DNA from: Thuidium tamariscinum
Taxonomy: Eukaryota; Streptophyta; Bryopsida; Hypnales; Thuidiaceae
NCBI GenBank assembly: GCA_947034885.2
Contig: OX344750.2
Location: 10,078,553-10,142,552 of the forward strand
Direction: 5' to 3'
Length of the DNA: 64,000 nt
Below, in pieces: positions 24,366 to 35,988 of this stretch (positions within the stretch are counted from its first letter, which is position 1; each line of letters opens with the position of its first letter). Both the position numbers and the translations under genes were made by a program. Below the pieces are notes generated by a model. It made no database searches and was not told where the DNA came from. It saw nothing but the letters and a program-made list of their open reading frames with translations.

Positions 24366-24722
24366 TTAGAGAAATTTTGAGCTCTCTAGAGGGCCATTAG
24401 GAATTGACATGTAAAGCTATTTAATGAAGGCTAAAGATGATAGCCTTAGTACACAATATGTGTCACTACCTTGTGTGAATATTCATCAAGTACTTATGAA
24501 TTTGTTAAATAAAGAATTCACTTATTGTACCAAGGACTTGAATGACAAAAAGTACCTATTGTTCCATTGTCCAATAAGAGGTATTTCATGGTGCAAACAT
24601 CATGAGCATGAAGTACCAATGATCTTATTAAAAAAAAAAGTCTCACTCATTGTACTAAAAACACATGAGCCATTGATATTTAATTGCACCAAATTTGTCC
24701 TTCTCCAAATAAAATAATCCCT
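24366..24722 (+). mobile_element. Family C element, 3'-truncated
   Basis: It starts GAGAAATTTTGAGCTCTC and follows the 19334 copy closely through 'aaaataatccctcaat'. The last roughly 200 bp and the right TIR are missing. Confidence 0.65.
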
Positions 24723-25640
24723 CAATAGAGTTATTTGTAAAGTCCAAAACCGGTGTTTTCATGGTGTGTTTTCCTTTGACCGGTAATAACTAAAAGCTTG
24801 GATTATTCAATGAACCTTTTTCCACCTTCTTAGACTAATTGAACCCTTACAAATTCAAAAATCTAATCATTTCAGATGTTTAAGTTATACATTAGAAGAT
24901 ATGGAGGTTGAAAGTTGACCATGAGTTTCATGCCCAGTTTTTGTTGTATGAAAAACATTGTGAAATATCGTTCATAAACATAGTAATAAATTTACATTTG
25001 AATTTGTAAATTTGATCTTTAACCTTTCTAAAGCTACTAGAACTTTTACTACTCCATTTTGTGATCTTAGGAATTCTTTTGAAAAAACAAAGCATGAAAC
25101 TTTTGGAGGCTTCAAATTGAAGCAAATTTAGGGAGGGGTTGCCTTGGCAAACTTGGTCCAATCCACTATTTTATAAATTTCCCCTCTATTTTATATTTTC
25201 TAGCAATAAAACTAATACCATTGTTTATCTAAGACAGCCTCACAGTCACACCATTCTTGTCATTTAAACTTTGACAATGATCCTTGAATGCTTGTCGCAT
25301 GCCCATGAAAAAACATGTAAGTTAAGGCTATTACGATTTGACATGTTAAATGAAAAAGCCAATCAAGAAGAGGAATGGCAAAATTGTAACAAGTCCGAAA
25401 GCAAGATGAATATATAAATGATACAGAAGCCAAATGTACATTATGTACCTGAAGATGGACCAAAATGAAAGCAAGTGAGATTTGTGATAGTCTCTACAAT
25501 ACAGTCACATGCCACATTCCAGACTATTATTACTATACAATACACTGCTGGTGATACTCCACAAACTTTTACACTTCCCATGCATAATCATGTCACCGAA
25601 TACTGTTGAAGAACTCAACATCCTGCCATGTTCACAACAA
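24723..25640. other. Spacer and PPDK 3' UTR
   Basis: No gene is seen. The part from about 25640 down to 25450 should be PPDK 3' UTR on the minus strand; I see no decisive polyadenylation signal. Confidence 0.35.
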
Positions 25641-28600
25641 TCACTTTGTAGCTGCTTGAGCAGCTGCCAAACGGGCTATGGGCACCCTGCGCATAGCAAA
25701 AATATTTGTTAATACTTTGAACTGGTAGTTGAACATGCCAATATTTAGCATGCGTGCATATCAATGTAAAACAGGGAATAATAACATCATTGTGGTGGAA
25801 AATAGAAGATACCTGAATGGAGAGCATGACACATAATCCAGACCAATCTTTGCAAAAAATGCCACAGACGATGGTTCACCTCCATGCTCACCACAAACTC
25901 CAACCTACATGAGCAAAGTACAACATGATATTCAAGGGATGCACACTGACAAACTTTAACACCATGAAGACTGATTTCAGAGCACACCTGTAGAGTATTA
26001 AATGAATGCACATTCAATTCCAAGTTAGAGAAAGGATGTACCTTCAGGTCTGGTCGTGTTTTACGACCCCGATCTTTGGCAATAGTGATCAGTTGTCCAA
26101 CACCATGTTGATCCAATACCTTTAAAAGTAAGACATGTGGGATTAATAGGTGTGAGTATTTTGGATATGGCAGTTGCGATACAATCCAACCCCTCCCCCC
26201 CCCCCCCACCCAAAAAAAAAGTTGCTTAATGCAAAAAGGACAGCTGTGAGATTGAATAACTCTCTACTAACCAACATGCATTAACAGAAATGGACTGTCA
26301 ACAGGGTTTCGTTAAAATTAGACCTTTCATAGGAACTTTTGGGTAACATCAGAAAATAAATTTTCCAAGATTCCTAGGGAGGTCTCCTTACAATACCCAC
26401 ATAAAGGCCTCCCTACGAATCATTGACAACTACTCGTTATAGTGATGTTGAAAACCCTGTTTGTGACAGGAATGTCAAGGAGGTATGGAGTCAGGAAGAG
26501 CAGTACCTCAAATGGGTCATGCTGGAGAATGCCTCTCGACAAGTACGAAGGTAGAAACTTGCTCACGTCATCTCGGCTATAGCCAAAGGTCATCTGAGTC
26601 AAATCATTTGTACCGAAGGAAAAGAAATCGGCATGTGCTGCAATCTGTACCCAAGCGCAACACATAGTAGAATCGAAGTTAGAAATTGAACATCATCCAG
26701 TGAGCAAAGATTTCTTGAAACATTCTGCTCAAGAAAATTCTGAACAGTGTTTCTTGATTTGTGTATAAATATTCACATACCATGGTTGAACCATCTGGGG
26801 ACATCAATTCACGTGCAGGTAAGAAGTGAATGCAAACTAAAATCCACAGGAATGGAACAGGAAATAGAGTCATCCTAAAAGGAATTAAACGTCACCCTCC
26901 ATTTGGTCACTAATTCGCTTCTTACTCTAGATTGCATTTGAAATCTCATTGAGCTTGCAAAGATTTTAGAATGACAAGAAGAATTGATTGCATGCAATCT
27001 AATCACATTTACTTGGGTTTTTTCAATCTACATTGAGGTTCAGGTCCCACCCATGTAGGAAGGGATAAAAAAATCTGTTCACCTTAAGTGGTGCAAAAGA
27101 AACTTTCGATCCCGTCTTTTGTGCAAGGGTGGGGGTTAAACCTCAATTTAGAAGGAAGACAACTCAATGTGATCAGGTTGCATGCGACCAATGCGTTGCT
27201 GTCATTCCAAGTAAAATTCAGGTTGGGAGAAGAACTCAAATGCTGTCTAGAATAAGAAGAGAATTAGGGACCAAATGCAGGGAGACATATCATGACTTTT
27301 AGGGTAACTCTAATTTAAGAAAAAAATTCCACGTACCTCATCTGCTACGAGAGCTGCCCTCGGAATCTCAATCATAGTTCCAACTTTGTACGGTATAGTT
27401 AATCCAGTCTCTGTTAACACCTGCTTCGCAACTTTGTTAATCAAACTCACCTGATGCTCCAGCTCCTGCAAGAAGAAAAGGTCCAAGTTAAACCTAGTTT
27501 TGATAGATATCAAAGAAATAGACATCGCGACATATGGTAAAAACTTGTAAGTTTTACGCTCAAGTCATATTACCTGCGGCGTTCCAACAAGAGGAACCAT
27601 GATTTCTGGGAAGACTTTAATGCCCTGATTGGCCATTGCAGTGGCCGCCTCAAAAATTGCTCTTGCTTGCATCTGAGACAGCTCCGGATATGATATTCCC
27701 AATCTAGAAAACAATGAAAAGGAGATGAATTCGTGCAAATTGTCCTACTCATGCTGATTACAGCGAAAGAAAAGACTTTTTACACGAGATCAGCATGAAA
27801 GCGATCAAGCTTACAAGGACTCCTTAACCCCCAAAGGATCAAGGATTCATGGTTCTGACATATATCCAACTTCATTGATCATATTGAAAAAAATAAAATT
27901 TAGATCGGGCCAAATTTTATATCACCAGAATCAGTGAAAATGGTCGTGCATGTCTTGGTCAAAAATTTGGAAAAATAAAAGAGACCCCATATGACCTACT
28001 CAAAACCGCCAATCAAAACATGAGGCCCAATTCAGGTTTCTTGGCCTTTAGGATTAAACTCTTGTGCATGGAGGTAATCCCAGATAAAAAATCAGGACAA
28101 GCACAATCGAGAAAAGAGTTTCTCTTTCTTACCGACAACCACGGAAGCCAAGCATCGGATTAACTTCTGATAACTTCTCAATTCGACTAAGAATCTCCTC
28201 CTCTTGAATTCCTGTGGCTGCTGCAAGCTCTTCAACAATTTCGTCTACATCGCCCTCGGGCAGAAACTCATGCAGAGGGGGATCCAGCAAACGAATGGTC
28301 ACCGGAAGTCCTGTTCACAGAAAGGGAGCTACATCAATCATTGCCTTCTTACCACCACGGGAAACTCTCAACAACCATCTACAAAGTTGAGCGATGAAAT
28401 AGGAGATATGATAAATGATAATTGCATGAGTATGAGAACTTCAACTTGCCATCCATCACACGAAATATGCCCTCAAAATCAGACCGCTGGTAGGGCAGTA
28501 ATTTATCAAGGGCAACTTGACGTTCTGAAGTGGTCGAAGCCATAATCATCTGCCGAACTGCTTTGATCCTCTCGTCAGAAGCAAAGAACTGGAAAAGTAA

Positions 28601-31600
28601 TCACAGGCACTCGTCTCAGTCAATGATATTCCAGGAGCTGCAAGAAATTAGATCTTAAAAGGAAAATGTAAATGAGGCTCATGACAGCGAAACAAAGACA
28701 GCTCGAATGCCTAGAAATTCGCGATTTGTTAGACAACCCTAAAATTCATTTCTTCAAGAAGGACAATCATAATACCCATACAAATACAAGTTAGAATTGA
28801 GGAAATAGTAGTTACCATGTGTTCTGTCCTGCAAAGTCCAATGCCCTCTGCTCCATTTTTCCGAGCAGCCAACGCATCCTCGGGTGTGTCGGCATTTGCC
28901 ATTACCTGTAATCACGTATCAGTTGCAACTTCAAATGTTGGTGTCACTTCAAATGCTGACATCCTTTCTTCTGGTTTCAGAGGTGGGAATAAAGGTACAA
29001 ACAAATCACAAGAAACACCCTCAAAGCTGTCAAGCAAAAGATGGTCAGGCATGAACCTTCAATTTTCGAGAATCATCAACCCAACTCATGAAGACTCCAA
29101 GGTCTCCACTAATTGCTGGAGGAGCCAGTGGCTGCTTGCCCACAACAACCTCCCCTGTTGATCCATTGAGCGATAACCAGTCCCCTTCGTACAAAGTTTG
29201 GCCGCTCGCTTGCAATGTCTGGGAAGAAAGGAAATCATTACAAACTTAAGATCTAGTAAAAGAAGAACCTTTCTGCACATGCACATGCACAAGCACAAGC
29301 ACAGACCCCAAATAACAACAAAACCAAGACTTACCCTATTCTGCTCATTGACACGGATTTCGGAGCAGCCAGAAACGCAACACTTGCCCCACCCCCGAGC
29401 AACAACAGCAGCATGAGAGGTCATGCCGCCACGCGCTGTCAAGATGCCAGCAGCTGCGTGCATACCGCCCACATCTTCTGGACTAGTTTCATTACGGACC
29501 TGCAAATGCAGTGAAATTGATTGATCATTCAATAAATTGTATGAACGACAATGTAAGTCAAAAACTTGTCTCAGAAATGGCTACAATGATGAAGGACAAA
29601 AAAGGGGCCTATACACATGTCGCGAAACTCAATAACGTCTGCATTTCGTACCAGGATAGTTTGTTTTCCCTGTGCATGCCAAGACTCTGCATCCTCCGCA
29701 GTGAAGACAACTTGGCCCACAGCAGCTCCAGGAGACGCAGGTAAACCCGTTGCAATCACTTTATCCTTGTAGAGCGCAGGATTCTCAAACTACTACCAAC
29801 ATAACACAGATCCAAATTAGCATTCTCAGGAAATGTGGACCATATCCTGCAAAGGAAATGTAAGATGAAGTTTGGCACACAGATAAAATTCAATGCGGAA
29901 GTCAAGTCAAACATCTTCAACCTGCGGATGAAGGAGCTGATCCAAATGTTGTGGTTCCACTCTATTGACTGCAACCTTTTTATCAATCAATCCTTCATTA
30001 ACCATATCCACTGCAATCTTCACAGCTCCAGCGCCCGTGCGTTTCCCCGAACGGCATTGTAACATCCAGAGTCTGCCCTCTTGCACCGTAAACTCAATAT
30101 CCTACAAATAAACAGAAATATATAGACAGCTTAATAGGGAAGAAATTTCAAGAATGATAGGTTCACATTCAGTCTTGTTGCTACAGCTTTAGTCTTGGAA
30201 CACCTGATCGAGTTTCACAGTATTCCTAAATAAACCATTTCCTGAGTTATCTTTTGGAGAACTAGGCTCGTAATTCAGTTTTCTTAAAATCAGATATCCT
30301 ATACACACAAATTCCCAGTAAGAGACGAGGTAGAGAGCGTACCATCATCTCCTTGTAGTGAGCTTCCAGAATATCACAATTCTCAAGCAGCTCGTTGTAG
30401 GCATCTGGAAGTGCTTGTCTCATTGTATCAATATCTTCGGGAGTCCGAATGCCTGCTACAACATCTTCTCCCTGCATGCATAAAATAAGCACACATCAAT
30501 TAACATACCTTGAAAATTTGTGCGTAAAGTTAACCTAACTCCAAGTCAAGCTTATCTCTTCATTATTGAAGCATGTCCAAAATTAATTTTCTTTCTAAAA
30601 TTTAATTATTTCTAAACTTCTTAAAATTACAAAACGACATTTCGTACACTATGAACTTGAAAATTAAACCATTTTCAACGCAAAAGAGACAAGTAAGGCC
30701 TAGGGATACGGTACGTTGAGCAGGGTATTGGCTTGTTACCCACCTGTGCATTGATGAGATACTCTCCATACAGTTTCTTCTCCCCCGTGCTGGGATTACG
30801 GGTGAAGAGCACACCTGTGCCCGATTCACCTCCCATGTTTCCAAACACCATGGCTTGGATGTTTACAGCTGTGCCGTTAAGGCCACTGATCTGGTTAATA
30901 CTGCGGTACTTCACAGCTCGTGAACTGTTCCACGATTCAAAGACAGCAATCACAGACAGTCGCATCTGCTCCACAGGATCTGCCAAAATGAAATCAGTTG
31001 TGACATTAAGATTCACCCACAAAGTCAATGATTTGCATCTGAAGAGATAAAGCATGTCTTCCAAAACTAAAAACCTTTAGTATGCATGATCTTAAGTGGG
31101 TCTCCTAGTCGAACTGGAAAAAAAGAAACAACAAAGGTCTGAATACATAGAAAGATCAGTTTTACCAGTAGGGAATGGTTTGCCAATAGCTTTTTGGTAG
31201 ACGCCTTTGTACTTCTGTACAAGCTCCTTCAGATCTTCAGTTGTTAGGTCAGTGTCTTGTTGCACTAAACGAGCATCTTTCATGCTTTCCAGTTCGTGCT
31301 CGTAAAGGGAATGTGAGACGCCCATCACCTTTACAACGCCCACAAAAGTTGACTTTTAAAGACAGTCCATACCATTCAATTCACAAATTCAGTGCGCAGA
31401 AAAACAACAATCCAATAGCTTTCTTTCAACCGAAATTACAGTATCAATATTTATGCTGAATTCTCTCGCAACTACACTCACCACACCTCCAAACATATCG
31501 ATGAAGCGCCGATAAGAATCATAAGCAAATCGTTCTCCACTGCGTTCGGCAAGACCACGAACCACCTCGTCGTTTAATCCCAAATTCAAAACAGTGTCCA

Positions 31601-33876
31601 TCATTCCAGGCATTGAGATCTGCAATGCGTCATGTACCATCACAAGTAAATGACTGAGTGCGCCACCCTACCAGTGCCTAAACTTTCTTCGCACTTCTGA
31701 GTGGTAAAATCCTTCAGTTTAATTCTATTTATTGTTAGACCAACACATGCAAAATACTCTTTCCAGATTCTGCTGGTTTCACATTTGGCGGCGTCACAAT
31801 AAAAAACAATTAAATTGTTCATTCTGGAACCATAAAATCTCGGTTCGAATGGAATTAGAGACGTGGTTGATTTTAAATGACAGCACATATATGATTTCAA
31901 TTGAAAACGGCTCTATTGCAGTCTGACGTCCACAAAAAAAAAATGAAGCCTCATAATGAAGCCACTACAGATATTTTAAAAGAGGCTGGTTTACGTACAG
32001 CTGCCCCTGAACGAACGAAAATTCTTCCAAAGCTCTGGAAATCTTAAATTTGGCCAAGTCTGAATATACTCACAACATGAACAATCAAATTGTTCATTTT
32101 GAAACCATGGAATTTTGGTCGTTTAGGGGATAAAAACTTAGTTGATGTTAAATGAAAAAACATATATGCTTGCACTTTTAAAATGGGTCTATTGAAGTCT
32201 AACGGCCAGGAAGAAATGGACTTCCTGCTCAAAATGAACCAACTGCAGATACTAAAAGAGAGGCCGGTTTACGTACAGCTGCACCTGAACGAACGGAAAC
32301 GAGAAGGGGATTGGCAGGATCACCCAGAGAGGCCCCCATGTCCTCTTCCACCGTCCGCAGGCCTTCGATGACTTCCTCCCAAAGCCCGTCCGGCAACTTG
32401 TTCCCGTTCAAGTTGTACGCCTGGCAGGTGTCGGTGGTGATGGTGAGACCAGGCGGCACTGATAGACCGATGCTCGACATTTCAGCCAGGTTTGCTCCCT
32501 TGCCACCAAGCTGCCATCCATATGCAATTGTGGAGTACTTAATACACAAACGCAAATCTAATGTAAAGTCTCCACTCACCATACAGCAAGAGAGAGATTC
32601 CATTCACCAGACAGTGAATTTTGACCTCTCCCTAAAATCATCTAGAAACTTGCACATTTATTCTACGTTAAGCTAAAAATCACTTGCAAAAACGAAACGT
32701 CCATAAATTAAGTGTTTACACACTTCCCACAAGTCAAAGTTCACCTGTACGGTCAATGGAGCATCTAATGTGATGTATGCTTGATGGGGCCTACACTTTG
32801 ATTCATTTGAACTACAACAGGTTTTGAAATTTCTAGGATGTGTGACTACCAAAGTACATGGACTTCAGGTACAGTGCTCACCAGGTTCTTCATGCCCATG
32901 TCACCTTGGCTTCGTCCCTTCCCAAAAGTGAAGACTCTCTGCATAATCGCACCACTGATGTTAGCGTACTTTATACAAGGTAGAGGATACTGGAAATGTC
33001 ACTTTAAGCATTAAATCAATACGTCTGGGTGTGACTCAATAGGTCACTCAATAGAGCTCACTGGAGAGCTCTGTTTGGGTAAAAGCGATCAAATTGCAAT
33101 CACTCTGTATGAACGTTTTATTGCAATTTCAAACTAGGAAGTTGAAGATTACTATTGAAGGAACCGGAGACAAACGAATTTCATTCAAGGATCAGTGCCC
33201 ATAGACATTTAGCCAAGTCAAGTGATTAAAAGAGGGACCCAATACGAACAGGCCCTTAATTTATGCCAATCCAAAGAAAAAGGATTCGAGTTCTTCTTCT
33301 TTAGCCAAGTCCATTCTACAGCACTTTCTAATTGGTCAAACTAAGCGTTTACGTTGCTGCTGCTAACAGGGGTCAGAATAGGAGACGGGATCAGATCCCT
33401 AACGGATTTAGCATCCTCTATCCCAATAATCAAGTGATCACACATTCGGACACTCTGAGATTACATTTGATTTCTTCACATAATAATTCCAAGGGTGTGA
33501 AAACTCAACATATGGAAGTGCGAATCTGGCAAATCAGGTAACCGTCACAAAGGTAAAGAAAGACCTGCTTCGTTTGCGTTGGAGGAGACGCCAAGCTTTG
33601 GGCTCGAATGGTGAAGCCAGACGTCCGTCGCGAAGGCTCAGCAACTCGACGACCTTCACAGACACGCAAAGCGACGCCATAGAGGCCAGAGCTCGGCAAG
33701 CTCCTGGAACGATGTTGGGAAGACAAGCTCCACTGCGGCGTTGTCCCTTTCAACGTCACAATTGGAGCTCCTGCTGTTGGGGCAACACAAGAGGAATCCA
33801 CACCACATCGACCATCACACAAAACACCTCCACGAACTCGAGAAGCTCCCAACTGCAAATCTCCCAACGTCCTCAT
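25641..33876 (-). CDS. PPDK: Pyruvate, phosphate dikinase, plastid form
   Basis: PPDK converts pyruvate, ATP and phosphate to PEP, AMP and PPi. I traced 20 exons on the minus strand: 33876-33565, 32938-32882, 32510-32277, 31619-31482, 31328-31166, 30979-30744, 30471-30343, 30101-29922, 29789-29652, 29499-29335, 29218-29057, 28905-28816, 28588-28450, 28310-28133, 27703-27574, 27465-27337, 26644-26507, 26119-26042, 25904-25813 and 25686-25641. All phases agree, giving 977 residues, the usual plant length. Exon 1 (104 residues, Ser/Arg-rich) is the transit peptide. Landmarks: RVFTFGKG at 105, ATP-grasp [10 protein letters not shown] (125-134), the swivelling-domain [13 protein letters not shown] with regulatory Thr556 and catalytic His558, [20 protein letters not shown] in the PEP barrel, and catalytic Cys959 in VSCSPFR. 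The chain ends [10 protein letters not shown]. Intron 13 has a GC donor. The frame stays open upstream of 33876, but the Met at 33876 begins the natural transit peptide. No lesion was found. Confidence 0.97.
27850..28060. repeat. Dispersed repeat in PPDK intron 14
   Basis: 'ccccatatgacctact' and 'aaaacatgaggcccaa' recur in diverged form at 35745-35805, and the preceding 'atcgggccaaattttatatcacc' block resembles 37375-37400. This is an old dispersed repeat of unknown class. Confidence 0.4.
28448..28450 (-). other. GC 5' splice site (PPDK intron 13)
   Basis: Exon 13 must end ...ATG GAT G so that GGA (Gly) and the conserved [11 protein letters not shown] follow from exon 14. The intron then begins GCAAGTT instead of GT. 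GC-AG introns are a known minor class, and the rest of this donor matches consensus. Confidence 0.8.
31800..32300 (-). repeat. Tandem duplication in PPDK intron 3 including an exon end
   Basis: Bases about 31803-32020 and 32082-32298 are diverged copies offset by about 275-278. The copied part includes the last roughly 20 bases of exon 3 (coding V-R-S-G-A-A) and its donor GTACGT, so a decoy copy of the exon end sits at 31999-32020 inside the intron. Confidence 0.75.
32970..32975 (-). promoter_or_regulatory. TATAAA in PPDK intron 1, possible internal promoter
   Basis: TATAAA on the minus strand lies 25 bases before an ATG (32944-32942) that is in frame with exon 2 across the splice acceptor. 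In maize and Arabidopsis a promoter in the first intron makes the cytosolic PPDK. The spacing here is tight, so the start site could fall at the ATG itself. Confidence 0.3.
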
Positions 33877-34165
33877 GATGATTGTTGTCTCGATCAGCCT
33901 TGCTTGACTGTGTGGTAGTCTTTCTTGAGCATTCAAACGCCGGATCAGAGACACACAGTGGGAAGCACACGGGCACCTGAACAAGAGGTTCCTTCGAGAA
34001 CTGCCGCTCCTACCTGTTGCCCACCTCTGCCAAACAAATAAACAGACAATTCGAATCAGCCAAACGCAATCCAGGACCACCAATTATTAAGCTCCAGAGA
34101 AGCGTGTCAGAAACGAAAACCGAAATCAGCCACTGCAGCGTCCAAATTTTTATTTAAATGCAATC
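33877..34165 (-). promoter_or_regulatory. Presumed PPDK 5' UTR and promoter
   Basis: Upstream of the PPDK start on the minus strand. A TAAATAAAA motif near 34149-34158 (minus strand) could serve as a TATA box. The open frame continues upstream of the start to 34083 without recognisable coding content. Confidence 0.3.
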
Positions 34166-35985
34166 AATTACTACAGAAATTCCTCCGATCTCGAAAACCC
34201 TAAGTTGTACCCAATTTTTTCTCCACAAGCAAGTATTGAATAATCTCGACAAGCCCCAGCAGCTACTGAAACTGTAACTGTTAATGAGTTCAGTTTGGCA
34301 AATTCTTCGCACTTTATCATGTCAGCAATTGCAAAGTACAGTAGACGCGAGACCAGTGCCGCAAATATCCGATTTGTGCATGACTGAATGAATCCTGAGT
34401 TGGAATTCGAGACTCTACTAGAAATTGGAGATGAGGAGTCAGGAAGGGACACTCCCCGCCTTAGGAAGATGACGATGATGATTCCGTCCGTCCCTACAAA
34501 AAGAGATGGAACTACAGTAATAGTAGAGCATCAGTTCGTCACACCTCGTGAGAAAATTATTATTTTTATTATTATTTTAATTTCGAGGATGTGATCCTCA
34601 TTCGTCCAGTGCCCATCTTTTCAATAGTTTGGGTGCCCTGGGGCACCGTTTCTAGGGTTTCCTCTGTGGTGACCGTAACTGACCCTGCCTTTCCACCCAA
34701 GTAAACCACTATGGGCCTCAATTTTAGGCGGTGGGGGTCTGTGAATTTGATAAAATATCTCACGAAAGAAGACTCGAAACGAGGTATGTGGCCAATAAAA
34801 CAGAGCACAGGGTATTATTTGTCAACCATTTTGATGGTTTCTGCGGAAGAGCTATACCAGAATTAACTGAGCTGTCATCAATTGTAAATACAGTAGAGAG
34901 AGGTTAACTAGTCGTTTTTAGTACTTTCTCCTGTACCCATTTACGGTGGAATCCTGGATTCGAAGGGCTTGGTAATTGCACTGGTGAATATGGCCTTCAT
35001 GGGCCCACAATATCAACAGGATTTTGAATCTCACCGACTGTAAAAGTCACTACATATTGATGGAGGGAGTCTGCATGAGCTACACTCTTTATCTCCAAGG
35101 TGGAGATTTAATAGGTTCGTTTAAACATAATCCCCTACACTAATGGCATTGGAAATCACTGACTAGATTATTATTCCATTCATACAAAACAAACCCAGTT
35201 TATGGCTAGCGTATGTGAGGAACTGGGTTGCTAAACAAGCAGTAACATGCTACAGCTTATTCCACCACTCTGAAAGACTCAAGTTTATATTTACACTACC
35301 TTCATGCTACAATATCGCTGTATATCATTGTAAATCTCCTATGAAATTTTGCTCTTTTCCTCCAACTTTCTGTAACAGCTTCATGACAACCGCAGGCCTT
35401 CGCTTGCCTCATGCCCATATATAGAATAGTTCATATACTCCGATTTTGTTGGTACCATCCCCTCCTCGCTAGCTAAACATGGCAACCACAGTAATCAGTC
35501 ACGTTAATTGTCATTCACAATTAGAATACCGGAAAACTTCAGGCTTGAACCACAAGTTCAAAAGACAACAGAAGACCTGAGACAAGTAAACCCGTTCACA
35601 AAAGGTGATACAGCATCGAAGGTGCAAGACCGCAAGAATCATATTTTAATCATCATACCATGGAAATTATATTTTAAATTTGACACCACAATAAAATTAG
35701 AACATTGCATGTACTAGTCAATAAAATTATAAAATAAATCAAAAGAAAGCCCCCATGTGACCTACTAAAAAATGCTTTAAAAAACATGAGGTCCAAACTA
35801 GGCCACTTGGTTTTTCAGGGGTAATACCCACCTTGCAACTTCCATCGATTCTTGCATTTCAGGGCTGGGACTTAACTCCATCATCATACTGCATGCCAGG
35901 TCATAGACAAATATGTGGTTACCAAATAAAATACCATACAAATTGCAATTTTCAGTCAACCAGTTCCTAAAGTAGACATTAGCAG
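34166..35985. other. Intergenic region, no supported gene
   Basis: Short frames at 34171-34452 and 34572-34808 (minus) have no recognised domain. A copy of the dispersed repeat of PPDK intron 14 lies at about 35740-35830. The end nearest 35988 is 3' flank of the next gene. Confidence 0.3.
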
Positions 35986-35988
35986 GAT

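Noticed and set aside
33877-34083. N-terminal extension of the PPDK frame to 34083
   Set aside because: The frame is open but would precede the transit peptide with a hydrophobic, Cys-rich stretch unlike PPDK; the Met at 33876 fits better.
34171-34808. Minus-strand frames upstream of PPDK
   Set aside because: No recognisable domain and no splice connection to PPDK; most likely chance frames.
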